A stretch of DNA of 64,000 nt from Myxococcota bacterium (lineage in GTDB: Bacteria > Myxococcota_A > Bradymonadia > UBA7976 > UBA1532): contig CAUJDF010000013.1 in NCBI GenBank assembly GCA_963169045.1, positions 1-64,000 on the forward strand, in the 5' to 3' direction. The stretch's first letter is position 1. The number at the start of each line of letters is the position of its first letter. Below, piece by piece: positions 45,593 through 56,747 of this stretch. The notes under the pieces were generated by a model. That model had not been told where the DNA came from. It worked only from the letters and a program-made list of their open reading frames with translations, and did not search any database. The translations under genes and the position numbers were made by a program.

Positions 45593-45622
45593 AGCGAGGG
45601 TGAAGCGCCGCAGGAGGACGTC

Positions 45623-47938
<2,316 letters not shown>

Positions 47939-47941
47939 CCG

Positions 47942-50900
47942 ATGCCCGGCCTCCGCGCGCTCGCCGCCTGCCTGACGCTCGCCGCCCTCGGCTGCTCTCC
48001 GGGAGAACCGGCGAGCCGCGCGCCGACCGGGAGCGAGCGCCCGACCGACCCGCTCGCCGCCGCGCCGGGGGCGACCTGGCCGGCCCCCGCGCCCACGGGC
48101 GAGACCCGAGAGTACGCGCTCGTCGCCGCGCCGGCGGAGGTGCCGCTCCTCGACGGGCGGACGATGCGGGTGTGGGCGTACAACGGCCAGGTGCCCGGCC
48201 CGGTGCTCCGCGCGAAGGTCGGCGACCGCATGCGCGTCCGCGTGACGAACGGCCTCGATCAGCCCACGTCGGTTCACTGGCACGGAATTCGGCTCGCAAA
48301 CGCGATGGACGGCGTCCCCGGCGTCACGCAGCCGCCGATCGCGCCGGGGGAGTCGTTCACCTACGAGTTCCTGGCGCGCGACGCGGGCACGTTCTGGTTC
48401 CACCCGCACGTCCGCGGCAGCGAGCAGGTCGAGCGCGGCCTGCACGGCGTGCTCGTCGTCGAGGATCCGGCCGATCCGCCCGCCCGCGAGCTGGTCTGGG
48501 TGCTCGACGACTGGCGGTTCGGGACCGACGGCGAGATCGACCCGCGCTTCGTCACCCGGCACGACCTCGCCCACGACGGGCGCTGGGGCCGCACGATCAC
48601 CGTCAACGGCCGCGTCGCGCCGACGTTCGACGTCGCGCCCGGCGAACGGCTCCGCATCCGCATGATCGACGTCGCCAACGGACGCGTCTTCGTGCCGCGC
48701 GTCGTCGGGGCGGAGGCGCGGATCATTGCCTTCGACGGCCGACCCACCGCGCGTCCGCTCACGCTCGGCCGGGACTTCGAGATGGCCCCCGGCAACCGCG
48801 CGGACCTCGAGGTCGTCGCGCCGCCGGTCCCGGGCGTGGTCACCGTCGTCGACGACTTCGCGCGCGGGTCGCCGACGCTCGCGACGCTGCGCGTCACCGG
48901 CGAACCGCGCCGGGCGTCGGCGGGTCCCGCGTTCCCCGTCGCGGCGTCGCCCGACTGGAGCGCGGCGCTCGATCGCGAGCCCGACCTGCGGTTCGCGCTG
49001 AACGTGCGCCAGGGCGGGCCGTACGGGCTCGAGTGGATGCTGAACGGCGAGCCGATGCGGGACCACGGCGACGTGTCCGCCCACCACGGCACGGGCGCGA
49101 AGATGGCGCTCGGATCGTTCGTGAAGATGCGATTCGTCAACGAATCCTGGCGCTTGCACCCCATGCACCTGCACGGGCAGTTCTTCCGCGTGCTCGCCCG
49201 CGACGGCGTCCCCGTCGACGAGGGACGTTGGCGCGATACCGTGCTCGTCCACCCGCGCGAGACCGTCGACGTCGGCCTCGTCGCCGAGGATCCCGGCCGC
49301 TGGGCGCTGCATTGCCATGTGCTCGAACACCACGACTCGGGGATGATGACCGTCGTCGACGTGGAGGGGCGGGGGACGATGGGCAGCGCGTTCGGATTGC
49401 TCCTGAGCGGTCTCTCGTGGGCGCTCGCCGGCGCGTCTCCGGTGAAGGGCGCGATCGATCCGCCGGCCGCGCCCGGCGCGATGGCGCCGAACCTCACGGC
49501 GCAGGGAGACGAGGTGCGGCTGACCTGGCTCGAGCCGGCCGGCGACGGACACCGGCTGCGTTTCGCGGCGCTGAAGAAGGCGGGCTGGGACGAGCCGCGA
49601 ACCATCGCCGAGGGCGACGACCTCGTGGCGAACTGGGCCGACGTCCCCTCCGTCGCACGCGTCGCCGACGGTGCTCTGGTCGCGCACCACTCGCGTCACC
49701 TGGGCGACGGGAAGCACGCCTCCGAGGTGCGGCTCTCGCGCTCCACCGACGGCGGGCGCACGTGGCGCGATCTGGGCCCCGCCCACGACGACCGGACGCC
49801 CACGGAGCACGGCTTCGTCTCGTTCGTGCCGTCCGCCGGCGGCTTGCGCGTGGCGTGGCTGGACGGTCGCGAGACCCCGCCGGGTGGACCGATGACGCTG
49901 CGCGCGGCGCGGATCGATGGTGACCGTGTCGGTCCCTCGGAGGTGATCGACGCTCGCGTCTGCGATTGTTGCGGGACGGCCGCGGCCACGACCGCCGAAG
50001 GTGCGATCATCGCCTTCCGCGACCGCGGCGAGCGCGAAGTGCGCGACATCGCCGTCGCCCGCTTCGTCGGCGGCCGTTGGGAGGCGCCCCGGACCGTGCA
50101 CGCCGACGGCTGGGAGATGCCCGGTTGTCCGGTCAACGGCCCGGCCATCGCTGCGGACGGACGCCGCGTCGCCCTCGCGTGGTTCACCGGCGCCGGCGGC
50201 GCGTCGCGTGTTCGCGTCGCGTTCTCCGAGGACGCGGGGACCACGTTCGGCGCGCCGGTGGACGTCGACGGCGGGGCTCCGCTAGGTCGCGTCGGACTCG
50301 TGCTCCTGCCGGGCGGCGACGCCGTCGTGAGCTGGATCGAGATCTTGCCCGCGAGGAAGGCGGCCGTCCGTCTCCGGCGCGTCGCCGGCGACGGTCGCCT
50401 CGGCCCGCCCCTGACCGTCGCCGAGACGAGCCCGGACCGGAAGGCGGGCTTCCCGCGCCTGGTCCGGAGTGGTGACGACCTCGTCGTCGCCTGGACCGAG
50501 ACGAGCGAGCCATCGCGCCTGCGCGCCGCACGAGTGCCGTCCGCTTCGGTGAGCGCGGTCGGAAAGTCGCCGGAGGTAGTCGCGCCCACGCTCCCCGCGC
50601 CGGCGTTGCCGGACTACGCCGCGCCCGCGTCGGATGGGCGGGCGTTCTCGCTCGGCGATGCGCTCGGCAGCGTCGTGCTCGTGAACGTCTGGGCAACGTG
50701 GTGTCGACCGTGTCGGGCGGAGCTGCCCGTGCTCGCCCGCCTTCACGAGACCCATGCGCCACGTGGTCTGAGGGTCGTCGGCGTCTCTGTCGACGAGGAC
50801 GCCGAAGCGTTGCGCCGGCACCTCGCCGACGCGCCGCTTCCGTACACCGTCCTGCGCGACCCCGCCGGCGCCCCCCGCGCGTTCCGGGCGATGGCGGTCC

Positions 50901-51022
50901 CCGCGACGCGGCTCTATGACCGCTCCGGACGGCTCGTCTGGAGCCGTGACGGCGCGTTCTCGTCGGGCGATCCCGCCTTCGCCGCCGCGCTCGAAGCGGC
51001 GCTCGCTTCTTCGCCGCGCTGA
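47942..51022 (+). CDS. fusion protein: multicopper oxidase - BNR/sialidase-like propeller - TlpA-like thioredoxin
   Basis: This is one uninterrupted 1026-residue frame. Residues 1-17 form a lipoprotein signal (AALGC). Residues about 60-478 are a three-domain multicopper oxidase: HWHG (111), FHPH (153), HPMHLHG (406), HCHVLEHHDSGMM (456). At about 480 an internal MGSAFGLLLSGLSWALAG looks like a former signal peptide. Residues about 500-880 form a BNR-repeat propeller (SRSTDGGRTW, SEDAGTTF) with CDCCG and MPGCPVNGP. Residues about 885-1026 are a TlpA-like thioredoxin domain with WCRPC (about 919). It follows the ATPase by three bases. Likely role: periplasmic copper oxidation plus thiol-disulfide chemistry; the combination is unfamiliar to me. 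Confidence 0.88.
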   Translation: MPGLRALAACLTLAALGCSPGEPASRAPTGSERPTDPLAAAPGATWPAPAPTGETREYALVAAPAEVPLLDGRTMRVWAYNGQVPGPVLRAKVGDRMRVRVTNGLDQPTSVHWHGIRLANAMDGVPGVTQPPIAPGESFTYEFLARDAGTFWFHPHVRGSEQVERGLHGVLVVEDPADPPARELVWVLDDWRFGTDGEIDPRFVTRHDLAHDGRWGRTITVNGRVAPTFDVAPGERLRIRMIDVANGRVFVPRVVGAEARIIAFDGRPTARPLTLGRDFEMAPGNRADLEVVAPPVPGVVTVVDDFARGSPTLATLRVTGEPRRASAGPAFPVAASPDWSAALDREPDLRFALNVRQGGPYGLEWMLNGEPMRDHGDVSAHHGTGAKMALGSFVKMRFVNESWRLHPMHLHGQFFRVLARDGVPVDEGRWRDTVLVHPRETVDVGLVAEDPGRWALHCHVLEHHDSGMMTVVDVEGRGTMGSAFGLLLSGLSWALAGASPVKGAIDPPAAPGAMAPNLTAQGDEVRLTWLEPAGDGHRLRFAALKKAGWDEPRTIAEGDDLVANWADVPSVARVADGALVAHHSRHLGDGKHASEVRLSRSTDGGRTWRDLGPAHDDRTPTEHGFVSFVPSAGGLRVAWLDGRETPPGGPMTLRAARIDGDRVGPSEVIDARVCDCCGTAAATTAEGAIIAFRDRGEREVRDIAVARFVGGRWEAPRTVHADGWEMPGCPVNGPAIAADGRRVALAWFTGAGGASRVRVAFSEDAGTTFGAPVDVDGGAPLGRVGLVLLPGGDAVVSWIEILPARKAAVRLRRVAGDGRLGPPLTVAETSPDRKAGFPRLVRSGDDLVVAWTETSEPSRLRAARVPSASVSAVGKSPEVVAPTLPAPALPDYAAPASDGRAFSLGDALGSVVLVNVWATWCRPCRAELPVLARLHETHAPRGLRVVGVSVDEDAEALRRHLADAPLPYTVLRDPAGAPRAFRAMAVPATRLYDRSGRLVWSRDGAFSSGDPAFAAALEAALASSPR

Positions 51023-51116
51023 GGAGCGGCCGGGACCGGACTGCGCCCGGCCAGGAGGACCGCACCATTGGCGTGGTCCGCGTGAGGTGTGCTGCGCCGG
51101 TGTTTGTGCGTACCGT

Positions 51117-51133
51117 GTGACCCCGGCGGTCAC
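51117..51133. promoter_or_regulatory. inverted GTGACC/GGTCAC repeat
   Basis: GTGACC-N5-GGTCAC is a perfect inverted repeat with the half-sites facing the opposite way from the other GTCAC/GTGAC dyads. It lies 114 bases upstream of the oxidase gene at 51247. Whether it binds the same regulator is uncertain. Confidence 0.4.
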
Positions 51134-51246
51134 CCGTGGCGCGTCCGGTGACTGCCCGAGGCCTCGCGACGTTGGACGCGCACGTGCGGCGCTGTGTGGC
51201 GTCCGCCTTGCACGACGGCCGGACGATCCGACGGGGAGGTGACGGC

Positions 51247-52833
51247 ATGCATTCTCGATGGGGGCGGCTCGCCGCGGCGCTGACGGCCCTGGCGTTCACC
51301 GCGTGCGGTGGGCACGGCGCTCACGACGGTGAGAGCGACGGCGGAGGCCACGAGGGCCACGGAGGCGCAGGCAGCGACGCCGGTGCCGGCGGCGGACACG
51401 ACGGTCATGGTGGTGGCGGCGCGGGCGGTCATGCCGCCGGCAGCGTTCCGGCCGTGTGGGACGCGCCGGTCTACGAAGGCCAGTGGAACACCGCGCCCGC
51501 GGCCGACCTCGACGCGTCTCCGAACGTGCTCGAGGTCGAGCTGGTCGCCCGTGCCGCCGACGTCGAGTACCTGCCCGGCAAGACGGCCGCGGTCTGGACA
51601 TACAACGGCACGGTGCCCGGGCCCGTCCTCGAGGCGCGGGTCGGCGACCGCGTCATCGTTCACTTCCGCAACGAGCTGCCCGAGGAAACGACGATTCACT
51701 GGCATGGAGTCCGGGTCCCCGCCGCGATGGACGGCGTGCCGGTGCTTCAGACCCCCGTGCCGCCCGGCGGCACGTTCGACTACGAGTTCTTCGTCCCGGG
51801 CGCGGGCACGTTCTGGTACCACCCGCACGTGCGCTCCGACGAGCAGGTGGAGCGCGGCCTCTACGGCGCCATCGTCGTGCGCGGCGACGGCGAGCCCGAT
51901 GTCGGCGGCGACGAGGTCCTCGTTCTCGACGACGTGCTCGTCGACCAGGAGGGCGCCCTCGCGACCTTCGAGTACGACCCGGCCGAGGCCGCGATGGGCC
52001 CGCCGATGCTCGGCCGCCAGGGAAACGTGATCCTCGTGAACGGCCGCCCGCGTCCACGCGTGGCGCTGCGTCCCGGCGAACAGCGGCGCTGGCGCCTGAT
52101 CAACGCCGCCAACGCGCGCTACTTCCGGCTGTCGGGCGTTCGCATGACGCTGATCGGCACGGACGGGGGTCTGCTGCCGGCGCCGCGCGACGTCGACGAA
52201 CTGCTGCTGGTCCCCGGCGAGCGGGCCGACGTCGTGGTCACGGCGCCGGCGGAGCACGGCGCGGAGGTGGATCTCGTCACGCTGCCCTACGATCGCGGTC
52301 ACGGCACCGGAGAGGCCCCAGCGGCCAACGTGCTGCGCCTGTCGACGACGCACGGCGCGCCTGTCGAGGCGCGCCCGCTGCCCGAGACGTTGCGCATCAT
52401 CGAGCCGCTGCCGGCGCCGGTCCGCACGCGGAGCTTCCGCCTGAGCGAGGAGGTCGGCGGCGGTCACGCCGGACACGGCAGCGGCGGCGCGACCGGCGAG
52501 CCCGTGTTCAGGATCAACGGCGAGGCCTTCCCGGACAACGCGGCGCTCGAGACCGAACTCGGGGCGGTCGAAGAGTGGACGATGATCAACGAGTCGGAGA
52601 TGGACCACCCGTTCCATCTCCACGGCTTCTTCTTCCAGGTCGTCTCCCGCGGGGGACGTGCGGAGCCGCCGGCCTGGAAGGACACCGTCAATCTGCGCGG
52701 CCGTGAAGAGCTGGTGCTCCGGGTCCGCTTCGACGACCACCCGGGTCGCTGGATGTACCACTGCCACATCCTCGAGCACGCGGAGCGGGGGATGATGGGC
52801 GAGATCGACGTCCGCGCGCCGGCGACGCCCTGA
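51247..52833 (+). CDS. three-domain multicopper oxidase lipoprotein with His/Gly linker
   Basis: This 528-residue predicted lipoprotein (lipobox AFTAC) has a Gly/His-rich linker of about 50 residues (GHGAHDGESDGGGHEGHGG) before the oxidase. Copper motifs are HWHG (about 151), YHPHVRSDEQ, HPFHLHG (about 453) and YHCHILEHAERGMM (about 504), a full three-domain spacing. It is probably tethered in the periplasm or on the outer membrane and oxidises Cu(I) or organic substrates. ATG 51247 follows a GGGGAGGTG site. It has no ECF promoter motif, but an inverted GTGACC repeat lies upstream. Confidence 0.9.
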   Translation: MHSRWGRLAAALTALAFTACGGHGAHDGESDGGGHEGHGGAGSDAGAGGGHDGHGGGGAGGHAAGSVPAVWDAPVYEGQWNTAPAADLDASPNVLEVELVARAADVEYLPGKTAAVWTYNGTVPGPVLEARVGDRVIVHFRNELPEETTIHWHGVRVPAAMDGVPVLQTPVPPGGTFDYEFFVPGAGTFWYHPHVRSDEQVERGLYGAIVVRGDGEPDVGGDEVLVLDDVLVDQEGALATFEYDPAEAAMGPPMLGRQGNVILVNGRPRPRVALRPGEQRRWRLINAANARYFRLSGVRMTLIGTDGGLLPAPRDVDELLLVPGERADVVVTAPAEHGAEVDLVTLPYDRGHGTGEAPAANVLRLSTTHGAPVEARPLPETLRIIEPLPAPVRTRSFRLSEEVGGGHAGHGSGGATGEPVFRINGEAFPDNAALETELGAVEEWTMINESEMDHPFHLHGFFFQVVSRGGRAEPPAWKDTVNLRGREELVLRVRFDDHPGRWMYHCHILEHAERGMMGEIDVRAPATP

Positions 52834-52941
52834 AAGTCCATCGCGTGCGACTCGTCGACGGCTTCGACGCGACTGCAATCTGACCGTCTTCGGAACGCTG
52901 ACGTTCTACCGCGCCGGGGTCGCCTGACCCGTATCCCGCGC

Positions 52942-52955
52942 GGTCACACGTGACC
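52942..52955. promoter_or_regulatory. GTCAC-N2-GTGAC palindrome
   Basis: GGTCACACGTGACC has perfect 6-bp arms and a 2-base centre. It lies 59 bases upstream of the galactose-oxidase-like gene, with the same half-sites and spacing as GTCACATGTGAC at 23288. Confidence 0.55.
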
Positions 52956-53014
52956 GAATCGGCTCCACTACGGTCTCCGAAACCGCGTGTTAGGTTGCGG
53001 CCGGGAGGTGGTCA

Positions 53015-55162
53015 ATGCGCGGGTCGATGCGGCTCTGCCTGTTGGCGGCCGTCCTGGTGGCGTGCGGCGACGACGGAGCGGCCGGAAGTGGCGCCACCGA
53101 CGCAACGCAGGGCGACGCGCGCGCCCCGGACGCAGGCTCCGACGCTCGCATCGACGACGGTTCGCCGCCGGACGCTCGCCCGCCCGCGCCCGACGCCGCG
53201 CATACCGACAGTGGCCTACCGGACGGCAGTCCTTCCGATGGGGCCGTGAACGACGGCGCCTTCGACGCGGCGCGGCCCGACGCGCAGGTGCCGACGCTCG
53301 ACGCCGCGCCGCCGACACCCGACGCTCGGCCGCCGATGCCGGATGCGGTTCTGCCGGATGCCACGCTCGACACGGCGGCGCCCGACGCGGTCGTCGATGC
53401 CGTCGCGCCGGAGGCCGCGCCGCCAGACGCCATCGCCGACGCGGCCGTGCCCGATGCCACTCCCGACGCGGCCGCGCCCGATGCCACTCCCGACGCGGCC
53501 TCGCCCGCCTGCCGCGAGCGCGTCTTCGGCCGGGTCGTCGCCGACGGCACCGGAGAGCCCATCGCCGGCGCTCGCGTCACCCTCCTCCGCGACGACGAAG
53601 GCGAGTTCTTCGAGGCGCGCACCGGTGCGGCCGGCGACTTCGCGATCGACGGTGTGCCGGCGGGACGCTACGCCGGCGGCGCCTCCGCGCCGGGGAGGGC
53701 CTACGTCGAGCAGGTCGTCGATCTCGACGGCGGCTGCCTCGACCTGTCCATCGCGCTGGGACCGGAGACCGAACGAGGCCGTTGGGATCGCCTCGGGGAT
53801 CCCGGCGAACGCTTCGGCGGCACGAACTCCGGCGTCCTGCTGCCCGACGGTCGCGTGATCTGGTGTCACGACACGCGCGATCCCGTGATCTTCGACCCCG
53901 CCGCCGAAGGGCACGCGCGCTTCCAGGCGGGCGCCGACTCCGGGACGATCCAGGGCTGCCATGCCGTCAGCGTGCTCGATGACGGCCGCGTCCTGTACGT
54001 CGGCGGCGCCGACCGTCCCGTGTACGGCCCGGGCACGCGCCAGGTGAAGCTCTACGACGCCGTCGCCGACCGCTGGACGGTCATGGAGGACCCGCAGCGC
54101 CTCAACGACGCGCGCTGGTACCCGAGCCTCGCGCCGCTGCCCGGCGGCGGCTTCCTCACGATGGGCGGCGGCGGGCTCGACAACCCGGTGCGCATCCGCA
54201 GCACCGAGGTCCTCGACCCGGTGACCCTGCGGTGGCGGCGCGTCGGCGACCTGGCGATCGGGAACGAGGTCTCGCCGGTGGTCCTGCTGTTCACGGGCGA
54301 GGTGCTGATGACGCACCGCCCGCCGCAGCTCTACGATCCGGCGACCGAGCAGTGGCGCCTCGCGGGCGACTTCGTCCAGGGCCCGCGCATGCCGAACGGC
54401 GACCACGCGGACCACGAGATGGTCCTGCTGCCCGACGGCCGCGTCGCCGCCATCGGCTACAAGAGCTTCGTCGCCGGCCAGCCGGGGCAGATGCTCGAGG
54501 TCTACGATCCCGCCATCGATCGCTGGTCGCTCGGCGCCCCGGTCCACCCGGTCCGGTCACGGCCGAGCATCGTGATGCTCCCGGACCGACGGGTTCTGGT
54601 CATGGGCGGCGCGAAGGAGGAGCGCGACGATCCGACGCCGGTGAACCGCTGGAACCAGGTCGCGCTCACCGATGCCTACGACCCGACGACCGACACGTGG
54701 CGCCGCCTGGCCGACATGAACCTGGCGCGCGAGTACCACGCGATGCCCATCCTCCTGCCGGACGGTCGCGTGCTCGTCACCGGCGGCGAGGAGGCGCCCG
54801 GGAACGAGCCGAGCGCCAGCGTCGTGGAGGTGTTCTCGCCGCCGTACCTGTTCCGCGGCCCGCGACCGCGCATCACCGAGCTGGCCGAACGCCGCTTCGC
54901 GGCCGGCGACGAGGTTCGCTTCCGCGTCCAACGCACGCGGGGGGTCACGGGCGTGGCGCTGCTCGGCGCGATCGCCACGACCCACTTCATGGACTCCGGC
55001 CCCGGCCGCTACCTGGACCTGGACTTCCAGCAGGCCGGTGACGAGGTCGTCGCGCGCCTCCCCGCGGAGGCCGCCCGCGCGGTGCCGGGGCACTACATCC
55101 TCGTCGCGCTCGTGGACGACGTGCCCTCCGAGGGCGTGATGGTCTCGATCCGGCGGCCTTGA
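53015..55162 (+). CDS. galactose-oxidase/glyoxal-oxidase-like copper radical oxidase lipoprotein
   Basis: This 715-residue predicted lipoprotein (lipobox VLVAC) has an Asp/Pro/Ala linker (about 20-165, PDA repeats) and a carboxypeptidase-regulatory-like domain (about 167-240). A kelch-type propeller and a C-terminal Ig-like domain follow. Residues expected for a Cys-Tyr radical copper site are present: Cys315 (GCHAVSVLDDG), Tyr369 (ARWYPS), Tyr574-His575 (AREYHAM) and His657 (THFMDSG). This matches family AA5 oxidases, which turn alcohols or aldehydes into aldehydes or acids with release of H2O2. Substrate unknown. It lies between two multicopper oxidases. Two starts (53015 and the Met at 53027) are both compatible with a signal. 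Confidence 0.85.
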   Translation: MRGSMRLCLLAAVLVACGDDGAAGSGATDATQGDARAPDAGSDARIDDGSPPDARPPAPDAAHTDSGLPDGSPSDGAVNDGAFDAARPDAQVPTLDAAPPTPDARPPMPDAVLPDATLDTAAPDAVVDAVAPEAAPPDAIADAAVPDATPDAAAPDATPDAASPACRERVFGRVVADGTGEPIAGARVTLLRDDEGEFFEARTGAAGDFAIDGVPAGRYAGGASAPGRAYVEQVVDLDGGCLDLSIALGPETERGRWDRLGDPGERFGGTNSGVLLPDGRVIWCHDTRDPVIFDPAAEGHARFQAGADSGTIQGCHAVSVLDDGRVLYVGGADRPVYGPGTRQVKLYDAVADRWTVMEDPQRLNDARWYPSLAPLPGGGFLTMGGGGLDNPVRIRSTEVLDPVTLRWRRVGDLAIGNEVSPVVLLFTGEVLMTHRPPQLYDPATEQWRLAGDFVQGPRMPNGDHADHEMVLLPDGRVAAIGYKSFVAGQPGQMLEVYDPAIDRWSLGAPVHPVRSRPSIVMLPDRRVLVMGGAKEERDDPTPVNRWNQVALTDAYDPTTDTWRRLADMNLAREYHAMPILLPDGRVLVTGGEEAPGNEPSASVVEVFSPPYLFRGPRPRITELAERRFAAGDEVRFRVQRTRGVTGVALLGAIATTHFMDSGPGRYLDLDFQQAGDEVVARLPAEAARAVPGHYILVALVDDVPSEGVMVSIRRP
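53449..53504 (+). repeat. 27-bp direct repeat in the PDA linker
   Basis: The unit CCCGATGCCACTCCCGACGC with its following bases occurs twice in tandem in frame, extending the Pro-Asp-Ala linker of the copper radical oxidase. It probably arose by slippage. Confidence 0.6.
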
Positions 55163-55226
55163 GGCGGGCACGCCGCGTGCACAGTGTGCGGCGCTCGTTC
55201 GTGCGCTGACGCCGTGGGGGTGATCC

Positions 55227-56732
55227 GTGTCGAGGAAGTCGTGGGTGGTGCTCCTGGTCTGTCTGTCGTGGGGATGCGAAGGCGGCGGCGGGGGCGGTGA
55301 CGACCCGTCGCCGGACGCCGCCGCGCCCGACGCCGCGGTCGAGGCGCCGACGCCGGACGCCGCCGAGGCGCCGGCGGACGCTTCGGTGACGCCCGAGCCC
55401 GATGCCGCTGCGCCCGCGCCGCCGCTGCCCGAAGTGCAGGGGCCGGCCCTCGCCGAGGACATCAACCCCGACGCGCGCATCGTCGAGGTGAACCTCAACG
55501 CCAGCAAGCAGCGCGTCCGCCTCGCCGACGGCGCCACCGTGGAGATGTACGCGTACAACGGCCAGGTGCCGGGGCCGATGATCCACGCCCGCCAGGGGGA
55601 CACGATCATCGTCCACTTCACGAACGCGCTGGACGAGGACACGACCATTCACTGGCACGGTCTGAGGATCCCCGCCGACATGGACGGCAGCCCGCGCATC
55701 CAGGCGCCGGTCCGGCCCGGCGAGACCTTCACGTACACGTTCCAGGCGCCGGACGCCGGCTCGTACTGGTACCACCCGCATGTCCGCGCCAACGAGCAGG
55801 TCGAGAAGGGGCTGTACGGCCCGATCGTCATCCGCGGCGAAGACGAGCCCGCGTACGACGCCGAGCGCTACCTCATGCTCGACGACATCCTGCTGGACGA
55901 CGACCAGATCGCCCCGTTCATGTCGAACCACATGGAGGAGATGCACGGTCGGACCGGCAACGTGCTGCTCACCAACGGCCGCGCCGAACCGGCGTCGAGC
56001 ACCGCGCGTCAGGGCCAGGTCGAGCGCTGGCGCATCGTCAACACCGCGAACGCGCGCACGATGTCGCTCGGCATCTCCGGCGCCACCTTCCGCGTGATCG
56101 GCACCGACGGCGGCTTGCTCGCGACGCCGTACACCATCGATCGACTCGAGGTGCCGGTCGGCCAGCGGTACGACGTCGAGGTCAGCTACGGCGACGCCGG
56201 GCGCGCGTCCGTGCGCAGCTACGTGCTCGTGCTCGACGAGAACGACAACGTCGTCGAGGAGCCGTTCGAGGTCTTCGCCGTCGACGTCGCTCAGACCGGG
56301 GCGTCGCCGCGCACCGTCGAGTGGCCCGAGATCGCGCCGCCCGCGCGGCGTCCGGTCGCCGAGACGATCGAGCTGCGCTTCAACGGCCGCCAGACGGCGC
56401 ACGGGCTCGAGTGGACGATCAACGGCCAGGCGCACGCGCACGAGCCCCTGTTCACCTTCACGCAGGGCGAGACCGTGCGCATGCGCCTCATCAACGAGGC
56501 GGGCCCGGAGCACCCGTTCCACCTGCACGGCCAGTTCTTCACCGTCGAGAACGGCCCGGCGCTGACGACGCCGCAGCCCGGCTTGAAGGACACCGTACTG
56601 GTGCCCGGCCAGAGCACCGTCGTCATCCGGGCCAACCTCGACAACCCCGGCCGCTGGATGGCGCACTGTCACATCCTGGAGCACGCCGAGCTGGGGATGA
56701 TGTCCGAGTTCGTCGTCGAGCCGGCGCCCTGA
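55227..56732 (+). CDS. three-domain multicopper oxidase lipoprotein with PDA linker
   Basis: This 501-residue protein has a lipobox (LSWGC), a Gly stretch and an Asp/Ala/Pro linker (about 20-70), followed by a three-domain oxidase: HWHG (about 142), YHPHVRANEQ, HPFHLHG (about 430) and HCHILEHAELGMM (about 480). It closely resembles the oxidase at 51247-52833 in motif context, suggesting duplication. It is probably surface-tethered and acts on Cu(I) or phenolic substrates. It starts 64 bases after the radical oxidase with GGGGGTGAT upstream and is likely co-transcribed with it. Confidence 0.9.
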   Translation: MSRKSWVVLLVCLSWGCEGGGGGGDDPSPDAAAPDAAVEAPTPDAAEAPADASVTPEPDAAAPAPPLPEVQGPALAEDINPDARIVEVNLNASKQRVRLADGATVEMYAYNGQVPGPMIHARQGDTIIVHFTNALDEDTTIHWHGLRIPADMDGSPRIQAPVRPGETFTYTFQAPDAGSYWYHPHVRANEQVEKGLYGPIVIRGEDEPAYDAERYLMLDDILLDDDQIAPFMSNHMEEMHGRTGNVLLTNGRAEPASSTARQGQVERWRIVNTANARTMSLGISGATFRVIGTDGGLLATPYTIDRLEVPVGQRYDVEVSYGDAGRASVRSYVLVLDENDNVVEEPFEVFAVDVAQTGASPRTVEWPEIAPPARRPVAETIELRFNGRQTAHGLEWTINGQAHAHEPLFTFTQGETVRMRLINEAGPEHPFHLHGQFFTVENGPALTTPQPGLKDTVLVPGQSTVVIRANLDNPGRWMAHCHILEHAELGMMSEFVVEPAP

Positions 56733-56747
56733 CCGACGCGTCGTTTC

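Noticed and set aside
52875-52900. TGCAATC-N15-CGCT before the copper radical oxidase gene
   Set aside because: Two mismatches in the upstream element and a changed -10; too weak to add to the ECF regulon.
55179-55189. GCACAGTGTGC palindrome upstream of the oxidase at 55227
   Set aside because: Only one copy, with different half-sites from the GTCAC dyads; not enough to call an operator.
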